This document shows positions 12,801 through 27,925 of a DNA stretch of 64,000 nt, piece by piece. Position 1 is the stretch's first letter. Every line of letters starts with the position of its first letter. A program made the position numbers and the translations under genes. The stretch is from contig OY718806.1 of assembly GCA_963070105.1 (NCBI GenBank), positions 207,001 to 271,000 on the forward strand. The letters run 5' to 3'. The notes under the pieces were generated by a model that saw nothing but the letters and a program-made list of their open reading frames with translations, did no database searches and was not told the DNA's origin. The DNA comes from Litomosoides sigmodontis. Its lineage: Eukaryota; Nematoda; Chromadorea; Rhabditida; Onchocercidae.

Positions 12801-14076
12801 ACTTTGAGCAGCAGAGGAAGAAAGCCTGATATAAGCTGACATTTTTTCTGAACAGGTCATTGGAAAAACTTTTTTTGTATGGATAATGTAATTCGTGTAT
12901 AATGCAATGTGAGGAAACAGAATTACTTCTTTGCAGCCAGCAGCATGTTGGGAGAAGTACGACATTCGATACGATGATGGTAGGCCAGGCTCAGGTGGCG
13001 AATATCCTGTACAGCAAGGTTTTGGATGGACAAATGGTGCTCTGCTTGATCTTATCTACAAATATGGAATTCCTACTCATTATGCGGTTTCTAGCAGTAA
13101 GCTCTTTCTCTCCAAATACTTAAATGGAAAGGGAGGCAATTCAGAAAGGTGAAAAAACTTGTGGAAGTAAGGTGGTAATAGAATTTTAGGATCTGTCATT
13201 AGAAAAAGTGACATAGTCCAATGTTTTTACATTGTAGCCTCCTCTCTCATACCTCTGTCTTCAAAAAGATCACTTTTTATAGTCGTCCTCAGTTGCAATG
13301 CGTATTTTTCTTAATTTCTGAAGACCATTAGTCTATAGCAGTTTCTTCAAATTGAAGTGCTTTCCTTTTTTAGAACTTTCCTTACTATTTTCATTTGTCA
13401 GCACTCTTTGATATGGATTTTCCTCTGACAGCTTTTGCTGCATTTGTTGGTGCTGTTTGCTTATGATAGGGCGAGTATTTGTTTATGGTCAAAAGTCATC
13501 CTAATGTATTGCTTATTGGAAGTGAAAAAGTATTAATAAACCATTCATTTTATGAGATTTCATGAAATGAATGGTGATTTGTGAAAAAACCCGTAGTTTT
13601 TAATATTAGGCTAGTCGCATTTCAAATCTTGGTATTGTTAATTGAAAATTACGGATACTTCTTTTTGTACTGGCACCAGTGAAGAGGGTAGTTTTTTTTT
13701 CTTTAACTGAAGAAATGATAACCGAAAAAGCAGGTAGATCATGAAATTTCTGGCAGAATGATCTGTGTTTATTTTGCATCTTTTGGGTGATTGTAAAACA
13801 AGTTGGAAATGCAAAGTATATCAAGTAAAAAAAACTTATTCAAACCGAAATTTTTGCATTTAAAAATCATTCAGTTATGCCAACATATTTTCAGCAGAAC
13901 CATTAAATTCAGATGAATTACTGGCGAGTGGTAAACAGTTCATTTTCTTGGCCGCTGTACTGTTCGGATCATTAATGTTTTGGTAAGCTTATTAATGAAT
14001 GTAGAGTGTTTATTTAGGACTAAATTATGAGTTTATACATGTTAGTTTTGTAAATATTAGTGCCATTCGCAGCTGA
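9836..14076 (+). CDS. tre: Trehalase (glycoside hydrolase family 37), divergent, probably membrane-anchored
   Basis: Thirteen exons give 621 aa: 9836-9934, 10081-10274, 10439-10582, 10746-10918, 11111-11213, 11358-11547, 11614-11776, 11832-11943, 12071-12300, 12419-12612, 12937-13096, 13895-13982, 14061-14076. Trehalase cleaves trehalose to two glucoses. It starts with a hydrophobic signal (MEGLICIICLLF). Family marks are IYCSG, YWDSYW (near 190-197), RRSHPP, RPENY, ESGFDFSTRW with the catalytic acid Asp near 342, QWDYPNGWPP near 483, and GGEYPVQQGFGWTNG with the catalytic base Glu near 556. The last residues form a hydrophobic segment (FIFLAAVLFGSLMF), consistent with a GPI or TM anchor. Odd points: signature 1 reads PGGSFQI instead of PGGRFRE, and the intron after 12300 begins AT, not GT, although the flanking protein (NFK/GGIPVSL) demands that junction. 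The donor after 12612 is weak. It may be a divergent active enzyme, a decaying gene, or carry base errors. Confidence 0.88.
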
Positions 14077-17000
14077 TGAGTGGAAACAATGGCATCATAA
14101 AATTTTTGCTAATAAGCGTGCTGATATTTTCAAAGTTTTTTCGAAGATGTTGGAGGACGAGGATCAGCTTAAGCAGTACATATATATTTTAAGATTATCT
14201 TATCAAGCAACGGATTCATGATAGGTCAAGTAAAGAAGAAGGTCAACATATAGCAAGCTTTTTTATACCATTCTTGTAGGCTAGTGATAATTTTTGTATT
14301 TCGGTTGAAGAAAATTTCAAATATGAAAGACGAAGAAGTACAGCTTGCTGAAGCAGTTTGTCTTCTAGATAATGAATGGTAAGAGATGGGAATATTGACT
14401 CGACGAGTAATCTTAATGCATAACATCTTTCTGTGTTCTTATTTCTGGGGAGTTTACTCCCAAATTCACATGTCTTTCATATCTTTCGATCGTCATTTTT
14501 GTTTCTGTCCGGTTGCTTTTTTAATGTTTAATCTTGAAGAAGCTCTTTTGATTGCTCCTTTCGTATTGTATTAGTTTATTATTTTATCTATACTACTGCA
14601 TTTTACTTCTGCATTTGTTATGCTCGTGCTTGCTTTAATAGTATCGTTCGACGGAGTTATTTAATGTGAGATAAACGTGTGAAATTTGGATTGAGGTTTG
14701 ATGTATTTACTGTTGTTCCCAAATGTCCTCATTGTATGGCTGTTTCTAAGGAATTTCTATCTCTCGCTTTCTTTCTTTTTTCTTTGCTTTTACAGTGCTT
14801 GCATCTATCGCAGCTGTGAAATACTTCCAGTTCGTGCTGAGAGAATTTTAATCAAAATGAGATTCTTCAGCCTAATGAATTCCACTGACTTTGATGTTTT
14901 GCATGTGAATCAAAGGAAAAGCTGGCCCTTACTGTAAAATATTTCTTGACTGACTAAATGTTGTGTTTATATTTTTTGCTTTCCTTTTCTTGTTCGTTGC
15001 ACAGAAATACAACTATTACTCGATGTACCCCGTAAATTAAAGATATTCATTTAATGATTTTTAAGTCTTACTGTTCGCGGAACTTATACGTTTGTCTAGC
15101 TTGTTTGAAAGTGAAGCGCTCAATGTCTATATAGTTCTTACTCGTTCTTTCGAAAATTTCCTGATGCTTTTTTGATTTAACCTTGAAATTTTTGATTTTT
15201 AGCCTTGAAATCTGTGGGGACACCTTTAGCGGACTGATTTTCCAATTAAGGAGCTGCAACACGGGTTCTTTGTGAGACCGTGTAAATGATTTCGCTTTAC
15301 AGCTAGCTAGTTTGACACTATTGTATTCTGCATTGTCTCATTTGTGGAAATCGATGTGAATGAAGTGATTATGTTGGCATTTGAGCTACATTGAGAGCAG
15401 ATATAAGACGAAGCAAGCGACGTTTTATATATTCATTAACCGATAAACAGGTAGCAAATCTTGAATAACTGACGCAAACATTACACCTTCAGTTGTGTTG
15501 AAAACTGGAGAACTGCTGGACGAGACTGTATATTTGAACTTTATTAAATGGTAAACCTAGCTAGAAATATTTCACTGAGATTTATTTATGGTTGTGTGCT
15601 ATAAACAAATCCAAGTGCCTGCTATCTTCAACGATGTAAAGTAGTACCACATAAGAATCTCATTTGAAACAAAACATTCTCAAATGATAAGGAAACAGAG
15701 GGAGTTCTTCAGAAAAAAACAATTTGGATGATATAACCTAATGGTGACGGAGTTTGACAAATCACTGGTAGCACAGATATGCTGCTTGAAAAGTTGTCAA
15801 GTACTTCCCTCAGATGATTGCCTTTATTCCAAATCTATATCATTTTATTCGTCTCAAAACGGAAATTTCTTCTACGCATCGCTTGCCATATTATGAAAAT
15901 ACGTAATGTGGGGGAACGCACTTCAGGCTTCTGCAATTTTTAGAAGATTGTGATTGTTAATCAACTCGGAATTTCGAAATAAGTACTTGTTATAATTGAT
16001 AACCCATAGTTCCAACCGTTCACAACTATCTATTTTAACTTTTTAGAGTAAGTTCTGTAATCAAGTCTTTGTCAACAATGTTTCTGCTTTTCGTTTGCAC
16101 GAATATTACCAAAGAACACTTTTCCGTCTTCCTGCAAAATTGTCGGTCTAGTAAAGGATTCCGTTTAGCCAGCTCATTGGAAAACAAGTATGGTGTGCGG
16201 TACACGCGGTAAAGGACATTCCTTCTAATGGTTTCTTGTCAATTCTGGCTCATAAATTTTAGATCGAATTTCTTTCCAATCTTTTATTACAAGAATATTT
16301 CAAATTTCACTTTCAGAATAAGTTAACTAAACTTGGAGCCTCCCTCCCTCAAAAAAATGAACTTAGAACAAACTCTGTATTAGGCCGAGACTTGTAGATC
16401 CACTAGTTCTACTTATAACAATTGAAAGCACAAAATTCAAAGTCATTTGAATCTCAGGCAACATGACCGTATTGCAGTTAGAACATCGAAGTTAAGTATT
16501 TTTTTGAAGTAGAAGTTGAAGTTTTGAAGTAGTATGAAATAATTTTCTTCATTGTAGCGAACACTTTCCGATGCGAGACTTATGCCCCAAAAAATTACAT
16601 TCGAAACTAATGCACTAACGCAATCAGCAGTTCATCGATAATTAGCTGTTTCGTCGTCATTTATGTCATAAAGTGAATATACCTTAGTCCAATTTCTACT
16701 TGCAGATGGTTAGGCCTAAAGCTTCGGTTGCGGCAGATCTTGCGCAAGATGCAAATTTAGTAGATTTTATGGCAATAATGAAAAAATAGTCCTTTGATTA
16801 CATTTTATTCAATTTCTGCAACTGTTTTAGATTTTCACTGTAACAAAAGAGAAATATTGGTTAACAGAAAAGTTTTGCGGTAGATGAATTCTACCCACTT
16901 TGTAGGGATGATTTCTCAGAATGAAATTCAATTGCACGCACACTGCTGCAGTTGCATCTTTCAAGTATTATGCCAAGTGTATTGAGAACAACGCAGAACG

Positions 17001-19090
17001 TAGTTGAAAAAAATAGGACGTAGTAAAGGTGCTCTGGCAAATCGTTTTCTTCATATAGGTAAAAAATCAAATTTTAACACAACTGCAATATTTTAGAATC
17101 GCAACTTGGGGCATCGATTGAGCATAATATGTCAGCTCACATTTCTTCCTGCCCTTCAATTTTTACTAAAGTTGCCGCTATCGTTACTTGACGCTGTTAT
17201 ACCATAATCAAATATCTTGTCTGGAGCGGAATCCTTCTCGCATCAACCTTGATTAATCATCGACGATGAGCTTTTTAGATACAACAAGGATTTTAACACT
17301 ACTTAAAGCATTTAATAGACAAAGATTGCAGTATTGATTATAAAAATCAATCAGTGCTATTTATTTTCCCAAGACTTCCTTGTCAACTTTCAGTCGTTAC
17401 AGCTAAGCAAATTACAGACGAACAAGTAAATCCGCTAACCAAAGAAATGTTTAAAAAATAATATTAACGCTTGGATGCTGCTTAAATTAAACCCACCTTG
17501 ATGTCATTAAACCCACGCACATGCATCGTTTTAAAAAATCTCAATAAATTGTAATTTTAAGATTTTTAACGAAAGCTTACAGTTGCTAATGTCTTGCATT
17601 ATGCCCACTACCCTTGTAGACTTTGATCATTTAGCATATTCTAAACAATGTTTATGATTTTTGATCATACAGTTCATCTTTCTCTGCCATAAAAGCCTGG
17701 CTGTATGAAACAGTTCCAATAACTGACGACTGAAGTAATACTATAATACTTTGAGCTCAATAATTCCGAGGACCTTTCGAAAAAAATATCCGACATTTCT
17801 TCAATTGTGAAGTTTTCTTGTAAATTAAAATTTAATTTAAACTTATTACGCGAATTCGCAAATGTGAACATACGCTTTCCTATTTGTTTCCCTGAGAAAG
17901 ACTATAATGCATTAACACCTCAGTTTGCATTCCAACTAATTTTCCAGTGGTTACCGACCTTGTTGTTATCATTAAATGTTTTTATCTATATTGTTTACAG
18001 TCAAAAGGATCGATGTTTATTCGTCAACTTCTTACCCTACCACACCATCAGTGGTATGAACGTTGACAATGATATTCAGACGTCACGACGAAAATCACAT
18101 TCATATCACCGCTTCTGCTAAAATTCAACACAAAACTTTCCTTTTTCATATCGAAAATATTGGCCATGAAAAAGGTATGTTACTGTTGCATCATTCATTC
18201 TATTCCGTGGTGAGCAAAAAAACTTTGCGTAGTCTTGTTTGGCGCACCCAGTGCAAGTACTCTTCTTTAATCGCGGATTCCCAGCAATTCCTAAATCGAA
18301 CTTTAAAGGACAAAACAAAGTGGAAAATTGGTTGGATACTGATGAACTTATTTTTGACACTACTTACATAAAAATGGCAATTATTTTCACAGAGAAGGTT
18401 CGCACAGTTCACAGTAGTGAGGAGGAGACAAATCTCAAACTTAACATAACATCATGAACTTTTGCCTTTTCCATTCCCCACATTTCTCAGCTTTCCCCCT
18501 TTTTCTCCCTGTCACACACGTATCGCACATATGTTAGTTACATGAACTCATTAACTTTAAGACAACGAAAGGCTTCAAGTAACTGAAATTCAAGTAGCTG
18601 CACACATTAAAGTTATCGTCATTGATATCAAAGTCAGCTACGCTTTCCAGTAGTCTTCCCTTAAATCAGATTAAATCGAAAATTACCTTAAATTTGGAAC
18701 TTTGCTCATAGTTAGCTTGTGGAGCTGTAAAAGGTGATAAAGGGACTAATGAGGAACTGCAACACACTTCAAAACAACTCCACTCCTTTACTGAGAGATC
18801 AGTTTTTTTTTTGAAAAAGACTGAATTTTGTAACTCCCAGAAATCGAAACTTAGCGAGACAGAAGTGATTAATCATTTATTTCGAAAGGAGAAATCACCA
18901 TGTTTCCCCCAATGATGTCATCAATGTATTTTTGTGAACGCGCTCCTCTGGAAGAGAAAAGCTTATGGAAAAAAGTGGAAGATTATCGACTTCCATACCA
19001 CTGCGTGCTCCCAATGCAGAAAATTTGCATAATTTGTAGAATATCAACTCCTTTCGTTCAAAATCTCATTCTTTCTGTTTGCTTTCGTTC
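14077..19090. other. Gene-poor 5 kb interval
   Basis: Between about 15.3 and 17.7 kb both strands are densely interrupted by stops. Frames at 17807-18121 and 18063-18371 overlap each other and show no family motif or splice support. I cannot identify a transposon or RNA gene here. Degenerate remnants cannot be excluded. Confidence 0.55.
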
Positions 19091-19148
19091 AGAGCAGTTG
19101 GTTGGACCTCATCATTCGCTCTTCCTGTTCTTCATCCAATTGTTGCAA

Positions 19149-20656
19149 ATGGATAAACGTTCGGATAAGAAGAAACAGAAACGAACAAACGTGCCGCTTG
19201 TACAACCTGGTTAGAGTTTTTTACTATCTCTTTCATGCTATTCTCAGAATTTCATTTAAGATTGCTATAATTTTGATACTTTCATATTTTTTATCGCTTG
19301 TGGATACGAGAAAAGAAATGAATCTGAAAATCTGACGCTGCTAATCTTAGGAAACATCCTCGTATTACGCGAGTTTCTTGTTTTGACCATGCAACTTAGA
19401 AAAGAGAATTACATTGATACACGTGTTAAATTTCAAACAAAATGATGTGCAAGCTCAAAAGAAATTAAGTAATCTAATCAGAGTTGTCTGAAGAAACATA
19501 AAAGGATTGTCTTATTATATTCTAATTTTAAAAATTTTAACTTTGAAATTCTTCTGCTATGAAGTCTTAACTTCAGCACGACAGACGTCAACGTCAACTG
19601 TTACAGAAGAAATTCTATTTTTTTCAGTCGTTCCGGCAAATCTTATAGGAATACAAGCACCTACGATGAACTGGTTAATGAATCATGGCTATGCGGCAAT
19701 CATATCATCGGCACCGCAACCACCATCATACCGACCAGCGATACTGCGACCACTGGCAGTGCGATCACCGGTAGTGGGATTTCAACCACTACGGACACTG
19801 GAACCGCGACCATTAGGACCGCTATTTCCCATCGCTAATCCAAATGCATGTCGAATTTTCTTTGTGAATCAATAAATCGGTCTGAAACTACGCTGGAAAG
19901 CAACAGTGTATTTAGTAGGCATCTGACCCTTAATATTACACTTCCGTTGGTCTGCAACAAATGATTCGTTCATTTCTAAAAAACTACACAACTTATCAAA
20001 ATTTTTTCTTTAGATGGATATGTTTTTCGGTGGGATCTACCACTTCCCGCTATATGGATATATGCCACCTTTCATCGATGCGCGTCATCCCCGACGCCGA
20101 CGCCAGGATCGTACACGGCCAAAGTACACGTTGAATCTATCTGGCGTAATTGATACGAGCTCGTTGCTTTCCACTGTCAACAATGCCCAATCTGCAAAGA
20201 AAATTGTATGTTGTAATTGCTACTGAGTAGTTTTTTTCTTCCACATTCTTAGAATAGTTTAATTCTTTGAATAACTTAGAATAGTTGAACTTCAGCTTAC
20301 AGTCACTAAATAACAAGTGAACTGTATCTGCTTTACGTTATGCCCAATAAATAATTTTTTAAAACATTTAGAGAAAAAAATCAAGCCGTTAGGCTCACAC
20401 TACGAAGATGTTTTTTTTGCAGGTCACTATCACTTATCTGGATCCAACTGGTGGAAGTATGATTGTAACACGTCGCCGTGAAGATGGCGAACTGGATGTC
20501 CGCACGGTCTACTCTCGTGAGTTCATTGTTGCTAGATCCGCTAGTCCACTTGCACTACTGCCACCGCCTAATTTCCGCGAAATGGTCCTCGACATGATGG
20601 AAATTATCGCTAAATTCCCCAAAAGCTACTACAATACGATTTCTCGCAAGTCGTAA
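19149..20656 (+). CDS. Unrecognised basic, proline-rich protein (233 aa)
   Basis: I do not recognise the family. Four exons join in frame: 19149-19209, 19649-19863, 20014-20205, 20423-20656. The start MDKRSDKKKQKR is strongly basic and there is no signal peptide. Exon 2 carries a Pro/Arg/Leu-rich five-residue repeat (RPAIL, RPLAV, RSPVV...) coded by six 15-bp units. Exon 3 has an aromatic/proline stretch (FPLYGYMPPF) followed by RHPRRRRQDR. Exon 4 has a more regular, probably folded segment (TITYLDPTGGSMIVTRRRED...) ending at SRKS. A TTCAG at about 19092 could be the leader acceptor, and AATAAA follows the stop by about 14 bases. Exons 3-4 (clean acceptors, phase 0) are the best supported. 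Exon 1 and the GTGAAT donor ending exon 2 are weaker, and 20014 could itself be a start codon, giving 141 aa. Confidence 0.6.
19732..19821 (+). repeat. Six degenerate 15-bp tandem units inside a coding exon
   Basis: Six consecutive 15-base units begin CGACCAGCGATACTG and CGACCACTGGCAGTG, then drift. In the annotated frame they encode pentapeptides RPAIL, RPLAV, RSPVV, GFQPL, RTLEP, RPLGP. A second frame through the same units is also open and reads Thr/Ser/Gly pentapeptides. Confidence 0.75.
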
Positions 20657-22975
20657 CTCAACAACTGAAAATAAATCCTTTTCCCTTCTTGTTCACCTCG
20701 AAATACTCCTTTCCTATCAAATATTTTATTATTCAACTACAAAATTTACATGAAGAGGTGAAGAACTAAAAGTTTCCTATAGTTACCAGGGGAGCATATT
20801 CCACCCTTCAACATTGTAACTTGTTGCTTCAACTATCAAGGTATCTTACCAAATCATTCAGTACCATTTATTCATTTCCTTTGTTTTCTTCTGTTGTAAT
20901 AGTGAGTAGACAGATAGGCACTGTTTTCTTAAATAAAGTATTTTTTATCGGCTATTCACCCAACAAGTTAATGACAATTGGAAGGCGACAGCAAAGCGCT
21001 TGTACGAAGTCCAGTCGCTAGAAGACTGAATTTTTCAAATCACATGTCAACTTTTCCGTCCTATGATCCAGCAACTCGAGCTTTTCATCCATCATCAAAA
21101 GTCAAAGTTAGGAGTAAGAAATTGACTGCCAATGTGCTGCGTTAACGTTGATGTGAAAACTTTTGCTTTTAACGAAAAATACGCAGGAAGCAACAACTTT
21201 TTCATTGAAATTTATAATTACAAGATCTACACATACAGCGACAATGAAAATTCTCATTTATAAACAGATAGAAGATATTATGAGCAGTGGACAAAATACA
21301 GAAATAAATACCTTTACTACTACATTCTTCAAATACACATATTTCCGGTGGTATGCTGCGCAAAATATTCGGGAGTGGTGAGACATCTATCACCCAATCA
21401 CTTACAATACTCAATCTTTCTATTCTGGTGACGTTCAAATGTGCTGCTATTAAATAGTAAAGGATCCGACTACATCGCCGACACCAAACTTAAGCTAACA
21501 CATCGCGTCACTTTTCCCCACTCACCTTCTTTTCTACTAACAACTCTTGACTTTATAAATAGGTAATCTCTTTTCTTCCTCCTCCTGCAAAACACCGCTT
21601 CTTGTGTTTGTTTACATTATTAGAACAAGTTATACACATTTTTTTTACAAGTAATCATAAAAATCAAGCTTTAACTCTGTGTGCAACGAAAAATACATCA
21701 AAAATACTATACACAGAAGTACAAATTGAATTCTTTCAAGTAGAATTGATCCCTTGAGATTTTACAACACAGAAACGAAAAACGGTAATTTCAGCGCTTC
21801 AACTGAAATATTTCCCATACAAAGCTGATTATGTGTAAGAGCAAAAAAGACCATAAGCAACCGATTGTGTGGCCGTGAGATTTCACATCATCACTTCCGA
21901 TGACGTGAAATTATATGCTCTGATTAATATTGGCACAATGATAAGGAACTATGCCTTTTTTTGTTCTCAAAAAATATACAATAAATACAGTAATTTCCAG
22001 TGTAAAATTCGTAAGGTTATTCAGAATCTGTTATCTTAATTTAGTCACTAGGTTTCCTTCTAAACAGCGCTATGTGGGGTTTCCTTCTAAACAGGTTTCC
22101 TTCTAAACAGCGCTATGTGGGAAAAAAATTTTGGGAAAACCTTACTTATAACATAATGGGACGAAGGAAATTGAGAGAGAATGACCTGTGGTAGAGATCG
22201 ATTTCAATCCACACAACCCATATTTATTTACAAGTACATAGCTAACAACTGGACGTCTAGGAAGCTAACAAACGAAAAACCTCGCTTGACATATCTAACC
22301 GTAATATGAGACACACAAATAAAAAACGCTCGAGAAGCCCGACTGCATTACTGTACGGAGTAGTTAGCGATTTGCTATGGAAAATGAAATTGGAGAAAAA
22401 GCTTCGAATTCTGGAAAAAATTCTCCTTTTGCACCACTTCTTGCTATTATGATTTTTTTTTTGGATTTAAAAAGTCGAGTTGGCTTTTACTTTTATGAAA
22501 ACAAAAGACAAAATGCATATCGTCTTTCTTTTCTTTACTTTAGCCAGTTTGATATTTACATGAAAAAAAACATGTTTGAATTTTATATTAATTCTTTTTA
22601 ATTAACCAAGAAAGGCACAAGAAACAAGTAGTCCTAAAATGAAGCGTGATGTCTGTTTATGACCAATTGATGTCGCCTGTTTTCATCCACAACGAACAGT
22701 AAACTTCAATGAACGAATACAGGTCAAACGGGAGAGCTCGAATGGACGGGAAGAGAATAAGTACAAGCGTCATGTCACGTCTGGTTAACAAAATATACAC
22801 AGATTACAGGGGTATTGATCATTATTAACATATTGGTAAAATCAAAAGCTAACCGTACGAAATTTCTTGTGATGGCAATTTATAGCTGTCGTCTGGTATG
22901 CCGCATGTGAACAAAAATCCGGCACTTGCTCGTCAAGCTTCTCTGCTTTTTAAAAGCCAAACAGAAGCATTATGT
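20657..22975. other. Convergent intergenic region
   Basis: This holds the 3' flanks of the proline-rich gene (+) and the ZCCHC24-like gene (-). AATAAA occurs just after the stop at 20656. A small direct repeat is listed separately. I see no other gene. Confidence 0.6.
22051..22122. repeat. Short tandem direct repeat (about 28-bp unit)
   Basis: GGTTTCCTTCTAAACAGCGC with its following TATGTGGG occurs twice in full, with a truncated third copy between them. It looks like a local duplication. Confidence 0.85.
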
Positions 22976-25257
<2,282 letters not shown>

Positions 25258-26583
25258 TTTGGCCCACTCACCTGATAATTCACATATAAAATTTATAAAT
25301 AAGACCATTCATTCAACTTTGCTGTGTGACACGTCTGCATTTACAATGCGTGAAACGTGAATGACATGCGCGACACACTTTATTTCCATAATAAGTGACA
25401 CGCTTCATTTCCTATCCCGGAATTTGCGACACTAATAAATAAACCTCATACATCTTCCAAAGTTTGTAGCACAGAATAACACTAAAGAAACTTAAAGGCA
25501 TCAGAACATGTGAAATGAATACAGTAGGAGATAGATGATGCAGTTTATCAGTGGGACTGCTGATTTTTGAGTATCGCAGGTAAACGTCAAACGTAGTTAC
25601 GACCTCTTCCAACCGTCTGTCACGCTCTCATCGCAAATATATGTAAAGCAGATATGGTTTTCATTTTCATATGCTAAGCAAATTTGGGCAGGTGCTTTGT
25701 GCTGTAACTTCAGCAAGTATTGTTTTGGAAAGAAGAAAATTAGTTACGGCGTGACCGTTGCAATATTTTACTTTCGAAACAGAAACGGTCAAAGTGTATC
25801 ACAAATAAATGAAGTAGAGAGACAATAATAGACAATGTTGAGGAAACAGCCTCAGTGTCACATGAAGGATGAAGGAGGATTTATTAATGCATAAATAACA
25901 CTAATACCTTAGAAAAGATTGTAAATGTCCAAAACTCATTTTACAAACCTCCGTAAACCCCTATAATTTGTTCATAGAATCAGTGGTATTTTCGAAATAA
26001 ATGCAGGAAAAGTTAACCGGAAGGATGTCAACCATAAGGGTTACATGAAAACGGCTCGTGCATTTAGACATTTACGCCAGGATCAGATTTGTTATTAACT
26101 CCTCTAAATTTTCAATTGAGATTCACAGTTATCCATGGGATGAAATATATTTGGGGAAGGGAAAATTGCATTCAGCTTGATAGTGCTTTTGTCCCAAGCT
26201 CCCTCCCTGTCTGCTAAATTGTAGAGTAGGGGAAATCGGTATTCCACAAAATAATAAGGGGGATGATTCCATTTAGCTATTGTAAGAAATCTCGTAAGTA
26301 GAGTAAATGGAACTGAATTTCAAACGTTTATTGATAATACTTTTATTGGTGGAAGGGAAAGGGAATGAAAGTGCTGGGAAGAAAAGAAAGAAGCATCAAT
26401 TGATCAGGCATTTAGAGAGAAAGCAAAGGAGCCTCTCAATTGCACTTTTTAAGCAAAGCAAAGAACCTCACTGGCTCACTCAGAGAACTTCTTCTACTCT
26501 CTGTGTTTTAGTATGTTATTTGAGCGTAATTTTTTGCAAAAAAAACAGGAAAAACTATCTCAGAAGTGATTCAGCAGCACAGT

Positions 26584-26646
26584 ACACACACACACGCACA
26601 CACACACGCACACGCACACGCACACACACATATACACACACACACA
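26584..26646. repeat. (CA)n/(CACG) microsatellite
   Basis: About 60 bases of CA dinucleotides are interrupted by CG and TA steps. Confidence 0.95.
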
Positions 26647-27886
26647 AAATACATTCATGCACATATATATAAGTATAATTTAAATAATTTCGTTCTTAAG
26701 CTTCTCTTGTTCCCCTCTTCCATTCTTAAATCATTCCCACAATTTTTCACAGCCATATTTTGAAAACATCGTATTGTTCGGTGAAAGAGAGAATCGAAAG
26801 AAACTTTGAGCACTCCTAACCAAAATGCCTGAATTTCCTTAGCTTTCAACCCACATGACACGACATCATCACAAGTAGGGTAATTTAAGATAATTATGTT
26901 CAACATAAAATTGACACAACCAACTGTTTTTTCTCTAAAATAAGCCCTCCATCCATGTCAGCACGGGAAACACGAAAGAGTACAGTGCTAACAGTTCGAG
27001 TTTAGCAAAGTTAGATCAAACGTGATGATCCTCACTCCTTGACCGTATTGTCAATCGACTCTCCGGCAGTCCCTGTCAGAAGCACTCGATCATCTTGGGA
27101 ATTTCTCAATAAGAAATGAAATGCATATACATATACATGTATTGCTTGAGAGAACAAAAATTATACGAGAAATTCAATTCAGTTTGTTTAATTAGTCAAT
27201 TTTTGACAAATAACTGAGGGCTAGCAACAATCTACCACTTAACTACGTCGTTTGCTGCCAGTTTTTTCCTATTTGAAAAAGTGACGTTAGCAATGAAAAT
27301 TGTAGCCGCAGAACAAGGAGAATTTAAAATGAATAAGAAAAACGAAAGGAGACAACAAACAGAGGAGAAGGTATGGAAAGTCAAGTTTCAGCAAAGAAAG
27401 AAGCAAACAAACAATAAGATGCAATTTCAAGCAATCAACAATGCTGCCTCCGTTCCTACACAGGATATTCGCTGCTTATACCAACGATTATTTTCTGACC
27501 TCAGAAGGATGACCTCAAAACATGCTGACCACTCATTGATTGTACACATTACACTTTTCCATCTTGCAAGACCGTTCGTCTAGCAGAACGAAACAAAACT
27601 GTGTGAAACGAATGAAAGTTTCCTTACATATTCTGGATTAGAATCTATTCCAATCTAAGAATCTGTTCTGGATTACTGCAGTCCTGCCGATAGAGGATTC
27701 CATTTCTGTCAACCTCGTCCATTTTCGGACATCTTGACTAGCTAACTGGTTTATTGTGAACTTTTAGTCAGTACTGGTACTGTGAATTATATCTCCTTGC
27801 TAACATATGATGAGGTTATGATTGCTGACATTGCTTTATCACTCTACTCCTTCCGTAACATAATTATTTCTTTTCACCACTCAACA

Positions 27887-27925
27887 TTCTTCTTCTTCTC
27901 CTCCTCCTCCTCCTCCTCCTCCTCC
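27887..27925. repeat. (CTT)n-(CTC)n trinucleotide tract
   Basis: A TTC/TCT run passes into eight or more TCC copies, giving a pure pyrimidine strand of about 39 bases. Confidence 0.9.

Noticed and set aside
17807..18457. Possible small multi-frame gene
   Set aside because: Frames overlap on both strands and no acceptor/donor pattern joins them to a sensible protein.
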